From NCBI GenBank assembly GCA_000226015.1, contig JH153470.1, positions 68,837-126,574 on the forward strand: a DNA stretch of 57,738 nt, given 5' to 3'. Below are positions 45,206-55,865 of this stretch, piece by piece (the first letter of the stretch is position 1; every line of letters starts with the position of its first letter). Under the pieces are notes generated by a model, which saw only the letters and a program-made list of their open reading frames with translations, was not told the DNA's origin and did not search any database. Source of the stretch: Mnemiopsis leidyi. Its lineage: Eukaryota; Ctenophora; Tentaculata; Lobata; Bolinopsidae. The position numbers and the translations under genes were made by a program.

Positions 45206-47980
45206 AATTCCCTCAGCTTTGTGGGCATCACAAGGAAACTTTTTGTTTCGGTCTATCCGGGACCGCCATCCTGTCACTATCACAAAGGTACTGTTCAGTC
45301 ATAACATCGGCCCGTCATAGCTGTAGAACTACAGTGATGGTAGGTCAACCCATACCGACTGCAATACTTGTTTGATTCTCATATCCTAAATTTGTCGCTC
45401 AGCTGATCGATTTCTGACCGCTGGATATCTGACCGCATTAACAAAAGTAATACTCAGTTAGCCTAACATACACCTTTCAGATAATAGACCGGACGTTTAA
45501 GATGGGATGTAGCAACTCAGACCTGGAGAAAGACACAAAGTCTGTCGCGGCTAAGTTGTCACGACTCAAAAATCGACTTCAAACGGATAAGGTGGGTATT
45601 TCTGGGAAATTAACGCCTCCAGCAGCCAGCTTAGATGAATAAAGTAAATGTAATCCTTTTCATGACTTTTTTACGTCTTCGTCTCCGCAGGAGATCGAGC
45701 CCTTAGAGGGAGAAGGAAAGGATATTAAGATTTGGAACTACGCGATAAAGCAGCTGAATCCAAACAATAACACTTGGTGAGTACTAGATTCGTACCTTCG
45801 AGTTGTTTTACAATTTATTTAAGGGCCAGATTCATTGCCATATCGGTGGCATAGGGTTGGAATTTCACCCTGATGATACGTGAAACTGTGAAGTTTTGAG
45901 TGGCGTATTTCAGTGCTTTGGCGCTGATTTTTTGATGAAGATTTACATGATGATCTTTAATTTATTTTGGTCTCAAACGGTTATAAATAAGACTACCCAA
46001 TAATCTAACTATCATCTTATTATGAACCGCAACGTAATTATTGTGGCGTGATCAGCTGACACGCTACTCCTTACTTAATTGGCTTGAGCTCAGATCACGC
46101 TTCATTCTTTCATTGTTTAGATCTGCTAAATTAAGCTTAATTGAACTGCTAGATGTAGCACGAATTAAACTGATACTACCTCATGATAAGATTTAACATC
46201 GAGCTACGTTGAACCCCTAAAAAATCGCTAAAATTTCAGGTTCAGTGCGCCCTGGCTGTTTATAGAGTGCTACATGTACCGTTTCATACACCAGGCGTTC
46301 CAGGCAACAACTTCTCTGACATACCCAGACTACGATACTTTTAGAGAGGAGAAATGTCAAGGTAGGCAAACCACAACTATCTGCTGAAACCCATTATTTG
46401 TATATTATTCTGCATTATCCACAACCGCTTGAATCCATCACCACAGTGTTAAACCTGAAATGAGTTGAATAAAAGTTATACAAGTGCGTAACAAAACGAT
46501 TAAATCAATGTTAGCAGTAAAAAGTAGAAACATAAGTTATAACCTGCATAGCTAATGCTCTCTCTCTACAGGTCTGGAAGCGTCCCTGACTAACATGAGT
46601 AAAATAGCCACTCTGCTGGTAAACCAGACTTCGGACAAGCCGCCCGACAAACTTCTGGCAGATTTTATCAAACTTTCTTTGTGGGGCAACAGAGCCGATC
46701 TTTCTATCCTAAAGTATTTCAATCTAGAGATTTCAGACGTGACTGATGCTGTAGAGAAGGATGGGGATGATATGATTCTGTGTAATCATTTGGATAAAGT
46801 TGTGGACCATTTGCTGGGTATTCAAGGCGGGGAGGTACCATTTTACGTCTCTTTGTGATCGTTTGGAAATTGTTATAATTATGATTTTATGGCAAAGTGC
46901 TCAATTTAAAAGGGTTATGTTTTTTCATTGAATAATAACATTTTCCACCTTTCAGGTGGGTATAATTTTGGATAACAGTGGGTACGAATTGTTCGGTGAC
47001 ATGTGTTTAGCAGAGGTGGTACTACGGGCAACAAAAGTTACTTCAGTTACGTTCCACATGAAGAGTTTGCCTTGGTTTGGAAGCGATGTGACTGATTACG
47101 ACCTCCAGTTTTTACTTGATTCTCTAAAAGGTATGTGACTTACTCTTAGGCTTGATAAGACAACTATATAATAATGGCGAGTGGAGCCGGTTTCGATTAC
47201 ATTTTATATTAAAATATAAACAAGAACATGATGAGGTGACGACTGTGGATTATGATGATGTTGGTGGTCAGAAGAGAAACGCACAGATAATTAAGGCTTG
47301 AATTCTTCGTTTAATTACATCATTAGAGCCTGTAATAAAGTCAAATCAGATAACTATTTCACAAACTAAGATTCAGATAACTCAAAGGATATAATAAAAT
47401 TAAAAAATAAAATTGGATAAAACGGCTGTACCGCAAAAAATGCACTTAAAATAAAGAAAAAAATGTTTGACTGATAGAGGGGTGGTCGAAAAATTTAAAA
47501 CTGTGGATTATAGATATTTCTGATTTGTTTATTTTAATCCTGGTTCCTATGCTGATGTACTACCTTCCAGGCAGCAAGGACGCCGCTCTGGTTGAGTTGG
47601 GAAACTTGTGGGAGTCACGATTCAAGGACAGACAGTTTGTAAAGATCGACCACGTGTTTTGGACATCTCCTCACGGTTTCTGCGAAATGAAGTCAGTTTC
47701 TCCAGATCTGTATTCCCAGCTTGGTAACTACAAGTTTCTCTTTTTTAAGGGAGATTTGAACTACAGAAAGTTGGTGAACGACAGATCATGGCCTTATGAC
47801 ACTGCGTTTAGTGTAGCTCTTGAGGGTTTTCATCCCACTAAATTATGTGCTCTAAGGACAATAAAAAGTGATGCAATAGTGGAGTGTGAAACGGCCAGGG
47901 TTGAGAAAATCCTTGAAGATGATAATAAAGATATACTTTTCTGTGGGGCATACGCCCTGATTTCTTCTAATATTGATTGA
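45206..47980 (+). CDS. ARMT1: ARMT1-type damage-control phosphatase / protein-glutamate O-methyltransferase (DUF89)
   Basis: Exons ~45206-45287, 45481-45591, 45691-45776, 46240-46361, 46572-46834, 46956-47130 and 47571-47980 join in frame (at least 415 residues). The order of matches to human ARMT1 is complete: RSIRDRHPVTITKIID, LSRLKNRLQTDK, WFSAPWLFIECYMYRFIHQA, KLSLWGNRADLS, GIILDNSGYELFGDMCLAE, LPWFGSDVTDYD, FKGDLNYRKL and DRSWPYDTAF. LDNSG and WFGSD hold the Asp/Asn metal ligands. The family removes phosphate from damaged sugar phosphates, and ARMT1 was reported to methylate PCNA. The 5' end is uncertain: the exon at 45206 is preceded by a good acceptor (CTTCAG), and no start codon is in frame with it. 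MGCSNS at 45502 is internal, not a myristoylated start. Confidence 0.92.
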
Positions 47981-48159
47981 ATTCTTAATTCCCTGGATTT
48001 TTACTAGTTTTGTGATATTTCATGAAGTGTTTGTTATTTATGACTTGTTTGTTCGTAAAAATGGTGTTCCAATTTCCCCTGCTTAGTTTGATGCTGAATG
48101 ATTGTGGATTTAATCCACAGCTGCATACTTGTTGTTTGACTTCTCTAAAAAGAAATACA

Positions 48160-48240
48160 AATTTAATACAACTAATACTTCAATCTTGCAAATATTATTT
48201 AATACAACTTATACTTCAATCTTGCAAATATTATTGAATA
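48160..48240. repeat. ~35-bp direct duplication
   Basis: TTTAATACAACT(A/T)ATACTTC and TCTTGCAAATATTA occur twice in a row, just beyond the ARMT1 3' end. Short and non-coding. Confidence 0.7.
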
Positions 48241-48383
48241 TTATTATTATTGAATATTGACCACTTGTTCAAACGGTTTACTTGATTGGAGACACGCCAA
48301 ATTTTCCGAATACATTTGAGTAACTTCAGTCGGTATTAGTAATCCAATTATCCCAATTTAGCATCGTGCAACATAAGAACCTC

Positions 48384-49101
48384 ATGGCAGAAAGTACAGA
48401 CAGCAAAAGGTGTGGTCCACTTTACAATATTACATGTACTGCACACGCGACGCAGTCTGAAAAGGCTTCATATAATGTTAATTTCGTTTCAGTAGCGTGG
48501 GTGTATAGCTCAGTGGTAGAGCAATCGACTGCAGATCGATAGGTCCATGGTTCAACTCCGTGTGCGCCCTGCCTTTTTATCGCTTGACGAGTTTGATTTT
48601 ACTTGAAACTTGAAAGTGGAATTCAAAATACTTGGTTTTACAACACCAACATGTATTTCAGGTTAAGAGCTGCTGTTCATTATGGTGTTAAAGTGTAAAC
48701 GAGGCATGTAAAAGTGCGGCTACACCTTTTTCCAAGGAATGTGTAGCTCTCATCACTGAGCTTACTCTTAGGCAAGCTGAGATGATGGCTCATGATTTAG
48801 AGTGCTTTTCACAACACGCTAAAAGGTTAAGATTTGATATCAATGACTGATAAGAGTATAAGCCCTTAATTGATAATTTAAATAGGTTGTGATCCCATAC
48901 TCATTGTACAATGTACATGGTACATCCATGTACATTGTACACTGTGATAAAATAGTGGTACATTATTTTAGGAGCACTATCACTGGAGATGATGTCTTGT
49001 TGTGTGCCCGGAGGAACCCTTCACTCCAGGATTGCCTGAAAGAAAAACAATCTGTTCTACCTGGAGCCAGTAAACGGAAATCTAAACAAAAAGCTGGCTG
49101 A
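48384..49101 (+). CDS. CENPS: CENP-S (MHF1) histone-fold protein, with an apparent 1-base frameshift
   Basis: Three exons: 48384-48409 (MAESTDSK, donor AG|GTGTGG), 48662-48825 and 48972-49101, about 106 residues. Conserved blocks are LRAAVHYGV, ITELTLRQAE with HDLECFSQHAKR (core histone-fold helix), ITGDDVLLCARRNPSLQDCL and a basic tail KRKSKQKAG. CENP-S pairs with CENP-X in the constitutive centromere complex and in the Fanconi pathway with FANCM. Exon 2 changes frame at about 48690: after AAVHYGVK an in-frame TAA appears, while the family sequence resumes one frame over (VNEACKSA...FSKECVALITE). One missing base explains it. Introns and later exons are intact, so this is not a processed copy; sequencing error or a recent lesion are both possible. 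Confidence 0.85.
48499..48570 (+). tRNA. tRNA-Cys (GCA)
   Basis: A full cloverleaf of 72 bases: acceptor GGGTGTA with TGCGCCC, D stem GCTC/GAGC, anticodon stem ATCGA/TCGAT around loop CTGCAGA (anticodon GCA), T stem CATGG/CCGTG around TTCAACT, and discriminator T. A and B boxes are intact (TAGCTCAGTGGTAGAGC, GGTTCAACTCC). No intron. TTTTT at 48574-48578 is a Pol III terminator. It lies in the same direction inside intron 1 of the CENP-S gene. Confidence 0.93.
48574..48578 (+). terminator. Pol III terminator of tRNA-Cys
   Basis: A run of five T begins four bases after the tRNA discriminator base, the usual RNA polymerase III stop. Confidence 0.8.
48905..48941. repeat. Perfect 16-bp hairpin in CENP-S intron 2
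   Basis: Arms TGTACAATGTACATGG (48905-48920) and its exact complement (48926-48941) around the loop TACAT. It lies between the CENP-S exon 2 donor (48826) and exon 3 acceptor (48971). No similar copy was noticed elsewhere in the window. Confidence 0.9.
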
Positions 49102-50246
49102 AATTTAAACAGCAGCTGATAACAGGTCAGATATTCCTCCACCACAACTGTTATGTTTTTACTGCTTACCATTCACATAGAGCAAGCACACATGCTCACT
49201 AAGTTTTTGGTCTATTCTAAGAAAGATGGTGATTAGAGAGGATGCTAAACAGGCTGGCTGGTGGACTAAGGAGCTGAAATGAGAGATTTGACCAGCCTAG
49301 CTGCGCTACTCTCTTCCTGTGTGTACCAGCTTGGATACTACACGAGAACTCTCATAATGGCCTGACCCGCTTTTGTTTAGCTTACATTATCCTTTGTACA
49401 GCCAGTATGATAATCTCGTTAACCTAAAAGTTAAGTCGCGGATTGACCATGCTTTGTTGTGTGTCGGGAGTATCACTTTCATACAGTTTCTCACTCCTAG
49501 CCGTACATGAGCTGGGCATGACTGCGGTGTCTAGTGGATTGGCTTCTAATTCTCAATCTCTAATTGTCTGGGATAGATGTTTTGGACACAACTTACTGGA
49601 ATACTGGCATGGGCCATGGTCTATTTCATTTCCAGGATACTGTAACTGTGAAATCAAAAGTGTGGCACAAATTTATGATAAATTTATCAAGCCTACTTCA
49701 AAAAGTTTCACAACTTAACAAATTGAACGAAACTTAAAACTTTAATAGGGCAAGCTATTTTTGGAAAGGACTCAGCAACTTTTCGCGTCAAATATCCATA
49801 TCGTGCATCACTATCACGTCATATAAACGATATAATGTGATCAAAAATACCTTTCTTCATAGGTCACCGCAATTATTAAAATTTAAGTTACGGTCAAGTC
49901 CAAGCTATCCAGATCAATTAGCATACATAAACATCAGCTCTGAAGAGGGTAAGAACCGCAATCTGCCCAAAATCCAGCAAATTGACAGGAAAAATGCTTA
50001 TTTTAATTAAAACATTCTGAAGTGCGCTATGTTAGACTGTTAATTCCTAACTAATTTTGATAACTTTATGTCAATTTCCAGCTGTTTCACAGATTTGAGA
50101 TTAAGTCAGAAAGCCACAACAAATTAATTGACTGTTCGGCTCCGTTTTGACAGAAACGCCAAGCCAGCTCGACAAGGCCGACCATCCTCTATACTCTGTT
50201 ACTGTGTTGATAGCTTGAGATAGTTCCTAGTAATTAGTAGTGAACC
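49102..50246. other. Intergenic between convergent genes, no gene seen
   Basis: Lies between the 3' end of CENP-S (+) and the 3' end of the unknown minus-strand gene. An open frame at 49443-49718 (91 codons) has no recognised domain, and its surroundings show no splice sites. Confidence 0.5.
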
Positions 50247-52061
50247 TCATCTGAAAATCCAGGGTATTTGATGTTCATTTAGACCAAGCATGCGACTTTC
50301 CTCATTGTCCAAGTCCAGAAAGTAGTAGCCTCCGTCGTAGATTGGTATTTCTAATTTCTATATTGAATCAGTATTTATGTTGAGGTATTAGCGATGGTCA
50401 CTAGGCAACGTAGGGGCTGTCTACGTCCGATTGAATGCTGTAACTATTGTCTGTGTTCTGGAATATGCCTAACAAGCTCCTCAAAGTGTTATCAACTTGC
50501 CAAGTTTACGGAATTTTATTCATTATTTTATTAACAAATGCAACTGCCATTCGAAATTTGGAATTGACGCGAGTAAAGCCAGCTATGTATATTTTCATCT
50601 TCAGGACAACTTTCTGTTCGTTTACTGCCGGATAGACCGATCAGTTTTACCGAGGAAAATCGCTATAAATGAAGTATCAGATGGTTAGGTCTTAATTTAA
50701 TCCTCGCTTAGTTCGTGTAAACTTCGTCTAATTGTTCTCGAACAGTAAGCTGCCAGAGGCCGCTGACTTGCTGCCGCACAGCCTTTTCTCGTCACTTCGC
50801 TGGACCTCAGTTCAATTCCAAATTCTTAAAAAAGAACTTATTGAAGTTTATCTTTCCTGCTAATTGCTAAAACTCTATATCAGTACCTATCAAGTATGTG
50901 CTATCTTCAAACTCTCCATGCAGTGAGCAGTCGCACTTAATCTCCTGACCAAACTCTTTGATCTGGTAAAATACCAAGTCAGCAACGCTTATTCGTGAGA
51001 CTGACCAAACATGAATTCACTTTTCTAAAATGCTTTTCAGCTTTTGGTTATTCTTACACCTGAGCCCGTTAGGAACTTGAACTTGAGTCGCTTTTGAGCC
51101 GCTCCAACTTGTTCTTGATCTTTTGAGTCGCTCCAAAAACTCTTTATCCCATTTATTGAATTGTTTATTAACATTGCAGTTCATTTACTAACGTAATCCA
51201 AGTTGTTTAGGGCCACCATTCTACAATTCCTAGCTTTAAAAATATTACACAAATCACAGATCACACATGAAACGGGTCACACATTACACGAATTACGCAA
51301 TACACAGATCACACACTAAACAAATCAGACATTACACATATCAAACATTATACACAGATACAGATCACACATTACACAGATCACACATTACACAGATCAC
51401 ACATTACACAGATCACACATTACACAGATCGCATAACTCCCCTATCTGGTACCTGGTCTCGCATCACAGGCTAGTATACCTGTAGAACAGTGTTCCTCCT
51501 GGTCGTGGTAATTACAATAGGGCCAGCCTGTTGGAGCCAGTAATCGCTCTGAAGTGAAACTGTTGTGTATTTGGGGACGGTCCCTCCTAACAAAGATAGT
51601 GTGGTCTCTGTAGGCGCTACTGACATTGTTACTAATTTTAGTGATGGATTTTAATAATTTGCTTTCCACTTCAAGGCTGTCGTCTAAACTTGGTACAGAA
51701 AGTTTTGAATTGAGCTCCAACTCTTGGTCTCCTGGACAATAAGATAACTCTTGTTATTTTCCGGCGAACTGGCGAACCTTTAGAAAGTGACGACTAACCG
51801 GATATACTATTCCTGAAATTTATTAATCGTGTTATTAGTGGGTGTGACAGCGTGTGAACGTGGGACACATAAGTCATGTGGCACATGACCCAACAATAAT
51901 TAAACTACGTTTAGGGCTTCCTTGTGATACAATCCAATTACTGCACTGCATTTGTTTACCGGTGCTGCATGCATTATAATATCGTGTTTTTTGCAGACAT
52001 GAACAGGCTTCTTCTACCTCCACCAGATCCTTGAATTTCGAGTTTAAATCATCTAAGCTGT
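50247..52061 (-). CDS. Unrecognised multi-exon gene, 3' part
   Basis: Four exons: 52061-51960, 51731-51480, 51000-50887 and 50350-50247. Every junction is phase 1 with good acceptors (CCAG, TCAG, TTAG) and donors (GTAAAC, GTATAC, GTACTG), and the joined frame is open for about 190 codons to a TGA. Exon 1 is acidic and helical (DSLDDLNSKFKDLVEVEEA); exon 2 has SVPSLDDSLEVESKLLKSI and ends with a Cys/His cluster (GWPYCNYHDQEEHC); exon 3 reads RISVADLVFYQIKEFGQEIK then CDCS; exon 4 has IYDGGYYFLDLDNEES and ends IPWIFR. I do not recognise the family. The first exon seen starts in mid-codon, so more exons lie upstream; none was identified with confidence. A minisatellite fills the intron between exons 2 and 3. 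Confidence 0.65.
51240..51432. repeat. 16-bp minisatellite (ACAGATCACACATTAC)
   Basis: Four nearly perfect units at the right end, with decaying units towards the left (ATCACACATGAAACGGGTC, AAATCAGACATTACAC). In the intron of the unrecognised minus-strand gene. Open frames across it are repeat artefacts. Confidence 0.85.
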
Positions 52062-55031
52062 CTGGATCATAGGTTTAATCTAGCCCTTCTCAAGTCCTAG
52101 ATAATTTATCTGCCAAATGTTGACTATAAATCTTATAACTCAACTGACTAGAATTAAAGTTCACTAGACTTGTACTTGGATAATTCTTCACTATAAACTG
52201 TTGGACCAACCTTGTTTGTGTCACAATTACAATTACATGATAAGATGCTTTCGCATAATATATTTTTTATTTCTATTAACCTGATTTGGAAGCTTGTTTG
52301 TGGTCATTTATGCATCCTTACCAGTGCCTTTGCTGATTTATGTTTAATTTTCTGCTCAGTATTTTGTTTGCATTCAAAATTTGGAAAACAATAGTAGATG
52401 ACTGCTGCAGCTGTATTACTATAAGAATATTAGGCAATTTTAACGGGCATGTTAAAGCCCAAAAAAGCTTTCTGGAAGCATTCCATGTGTGACTGACTAC
52501 AGCCGGGATTTCATAATTTTACTGCTTCTGGAAATTTCCAGCTGTAATGACGAGTTAATATTAGCAATACTAACAGTTCATTCAATAACCGTAGCACTGG
52601 GAAATTGGATTAAAATGACTGTGACTGATCTGAAATTTGTTAATTTCACCTGATGAATTAAGAATTTAAAATACACACTGATTTTAGGTTTTTGGCTAAT
52701 GAAATAGAACGGATTTAGTTTATTCTTTTATTGAAAATCCGTCCCTTTCTGGAAGATTTCTAGGGTCAGAGTATACCCAGTCCCCTTTATCGAATATTAT
52801 TATGATAACAAACTATATGTGATCGCAACATGCCAAGATTGACACTATCTAGTTTTATGAAATGAATTAAAGGCAACATTGTCCATGACAATATTTCATT
52901 CTCAACCTGTCTTAACGTGATATTGATACATGACGATCGGCTAGAACCAACACACAACATATTAATCTCCTAATGACTTCACTGCAATGCTTTTTCAAGA
53001 CTTGTGTAATCATTCGTTTCATTACCGTGTTATTGACAGCTGTCAGCGACTCTCCACTGTATTCTCCCCGCCAAATGTCTTCTCTTGTCTGCTGATATTT
53101 TCGCACAACTTTAGAACGTCAAAACCGCGTAAATTTGCAGTTTTGCTACTACGAGTAAAGTCATGGTCCGAAGAAGAAATTGTAGTCGTCTATCGAATAT
53201 TCTCCCACACATTTTGTATCGATATCACATAATCGAAGTACTATATATTAGTGGGGTTATTCCTAAGTACAATAAGCCCGTCCATTAATGTCACTCCAAC
53301 GTACGAGCGCGACCAGCTATAATCACTCTGCGAGTTTCCGGCGAGGAACTGCTCCTTCATAAAACTTGTACTCCCTGTACACGCCTGGTAACTCCCGTCT
53401 CGTGTATGAGTAGTCGGGACAGTTTAGTAGCCACATCCTGATTGTTTACAATCCCACCATCTTGGTTTGTTGTTGTTCCACCTGCTCGATTGCAACTCGT
53501 TATTCGGTACCAGTCTGTGCAGGCAGCCTCGGCACCTGGTCCTGCCTTGATCTGTCTGGTTGTATCGACGTAGTTACTGCAGCTAGACCTGTCGACGATC
53601 TGATCATGATTTGTTTGACAAAGATATCGGTGTCAGTCCCTCACTTGGCACAGGGACAAGGTTTTACCTTCAATATTTACACCAGATGGACTAATCTTAC
53701 ATTCAAAATTTCATTGTAATAATCCATCCCGATCCATGACCACGATTAATGGTTTGAATTCCGTTAATTTTCTGATTTCGTAAGTGAACTTTGTCTAGGT
53801 TATCTTAATCAATCTCAAGTTTATGCTGTCAACAATTTGTCAACAGTTTTATCTTGATTTGAGGATTGGAAGACCTGTTTTTGGAACATTGTAATAAGAA
53901 ATGGACTTTCGTCGTGAAACCTTAGAAAGATTGCAACAATGACTGAGTAGTAAACTGGCCCAGCACATACTTTAGCATGTCATGTGACCTAGCAATCTTT
54001 GATTAATTTGACTTGTTCGGCCGTTCGTTTGTGCCTTGTCAATATGCCTTGTCAATATGCTTCGACAATACTATGATACTGCTACCACGTACTAACATTT
54101 TACCAGTTTGTACGTTTTAGTTTTTCTAAATCTCGTTATAACACTAAGCAGCGAACACTCCTTTCCTCCTAGTCTCTGCAATTTCCTCCTTCGTCTTTCC
54201 CCTCTTCTACCGCCATTCTTCCCCCCAGTTCCCTGCACTCTCCTTCCCCTCTCCCTGTCTCCACTCAGCTATAGACGATGGTGTAAGTAAGTACAAAAAC
54301 GGTCGAATCATCCAACGGGCTGATGACTTACCTAGCAGGTTAATTGCGTAATTGAGTAATTCCTCGTAGGAAGATATTGACATGCGGCCGTGGTCTCCCT
54401 ATTAACAAATTATAGTTTTATTTTCATTTAAACCCACTCTTGGGTTATCCACAGCCTAATTTTTCTCTTGTTAAATCTTGGATCAAAAATACAAAACCTC
54501 AAACCAAGTACATTGCAGTACTTCTATTACTAGCAACACAACGCTTATTTCGTTACCAAGCTCTGCAGGTCATTCATTTCACTGCATCGGTCAGTCTTGC
54601 AGCATCGTTGTTGGTACTACAGCAGTACCGTAGTGAGATAGTGGTATGGGTTCATAATTCGCGTCGTTGAGGAGAGTGCGGATGCATGACCATGGCGCCT
54701 TACGTCATGAGTCATGTCCGTATGTGACCAGAGTGTATTGTACTTATATTACATTGAAGTCATGCTCATGGTTCTGCTTGAGTATCTGCGCGTTGGCCCA
54801 TTTTTGTTTATTTTTCCTGTATAAATTTACATATAACTGTATCTACGTTGCAATAATTGTAGTCTGCCATCAAGCTGGACGACAAAACAAATCTATCAAG
54901 TTTTGACACTTCCATTTCGTCGAAAAATTGTTATGTTTGGTCAGGTAGCTACGTACGTTAGAACAAACTTTGTAGCGATTTTCTTTCGTGTACTCACGTG
55001 GTAGGAATATAAATTCAGCCATCGCATTCTT
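52062..55031. other. Stretch probably holding missing 5' exons; none assigned
   Basis: About 3 kb between the first exon found of the minus-strand gene and the LOR gene. Minus-strand candidates are an open frame at 53357-53632 (91 codons without ATG) and short pieces near 52740 and 53000, none with clearly matching splice phases. A pyrimidine-rich tract covers 54160-54270. Plus-strand open frames at 54440-54906 are unsupported. Confidence 0.4.
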
Positions 55032-55151
55032 AATCTAATTTCTAACTGTAAGATGCGTCAATTAGAAGATCATTGACTCCGATCTTTCCAGAATCTAATT
55101 TCTAACTGTAAGATGCGACAATTAGAAGATCATTGACTCCGATCTTTCCAG
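55032..55151. repeat. Exact 60-bp tandem duplication with two 3' splice sites
   Basis: Units 55032-55091 and 55092-55151 differ at one base (T at 55058, A at 55118). Each ends in GATCTTTCCAG, a good intron acceptor. The second ends 9 bases before the LOR start codon, so the 5' leader probably has an intron ending here, with two possible acceptors 60 bases apart. Confidence 0.9.
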
Positions 55152-55160
55152 AATGTGACG

Positions 55161-55865
55161 ATGACTACCGAGCAGCATTATCCCCTGGACGACGGCGAGG
55201 GCGACTCCAACCCTTACCTCAATGTCCCAGTACAGTTCCTCACTAAGGAGCCCCCCAAGTGTGTCCTGTTTGGACCCAAGTTCTGTCTAAATGTTCCTAA
55301 AACCTTCCTAATACGGGAAAAAGTACGGATGAACAGGGACAACTGCTTCAAGGTGTACGATAGTCAGAACACCGAGTACTTCAAGGTCAGCAACCCTCTG
55401 AAGACGATGCGAGGTAAACACGTGATCACCGACATTAACGGGGAGGACCTGGTGAAGATGAAGAAAAAGCTTCTCTCCCTCCACCCCACCTGGCACCTCA
55501 ACTCGGGCCCCAAACTCGAGTCCAGACTCGCTACACTCGTCTTCGAGTTTACCATGCTCAAGAAAAAAGCTCGAGTTTACACATACAAATACCCCTTCCC
55601 TCACGAGGATGACGACACAAAGTACGAGCACATACGACCAACATTGTACATCAAGTCGGACAACACTGGCCGGGACTTCAAAGTGTTCGACGAGGTGACG
55701 AGTGAGGTGTACGCGGACATCACCAAGAGGGCAATGTCCGGGAACTCGGACGTCCTTGTTGAGCCGGACAACTACTCTGTCACGGTTAACCCAGGGGTGG
55801 ACGTCCTCTTCATGGTGGCTCTCACTCTTATGTACGAGTATGCTCTCTCTGATATCGAGAGTTAA
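55161..55865 (+). CDS. LOR / tubby C-terminal-like domain protein
   Basis: A single-exon frame of 234 residues. The ATG at 55161 (MTTEQHYPLD) is preferred; a longer reading would start at a GTG. Residues about 45-225 form the LURP-one-related beta-barrel fold: FLIREKVRMNRDNCFKVYD, then EYFKVSNPL, then HVITDINGEDLVKMKKKLLS, with a hydrophobic helix at the end (VDVLFMVALTLMYEYAL), the core helix of this fold shared with tubby and scramblase. The N-terminus is acidic and Pro-containing. Family members may bind phosphoinositides or membranes; the role of animal LOR proteins is not defined. GC content is higher than the surroundings, with a strong codon bias typical of an expressed gene. The 5' leader is probably spliced at 55151. 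Confidence 0.85.
   Translation: MTTEQHYPLDDGEGDSNPYLNVPVQFLTKEPPKCVLFGPKFCLNVPKTFLIREKVRMNRDNCFKVYDSQNTEYFKVSNPLKTMRGKHVITDINGEDLVKMKKKLLSLHPTWHLNSGPKLESRLATLVFEFTMLKKKARVYTYKYPFPHEDDDTKYEHIRPTLYIKSDNTGRDFKVFDEVTSEVYADITKRAMSGNSDVLVEPDNYSVTVNPGVDVLFMVALTLMYEYALSDIES

Noticed and set aside
45502-45591. MGCSNS as an N-myristoylated protein start
   Set aside because: The exon begins upstream with IIDRTFK in the same frame, which matches ARMT1 (KVIDTLHR); the Met is internal.
51267-51485. His/Thr-rich repetitive open frame (TQITHYT)
   Set aside because: Translation of the 16-bp minisatellite within an intron.
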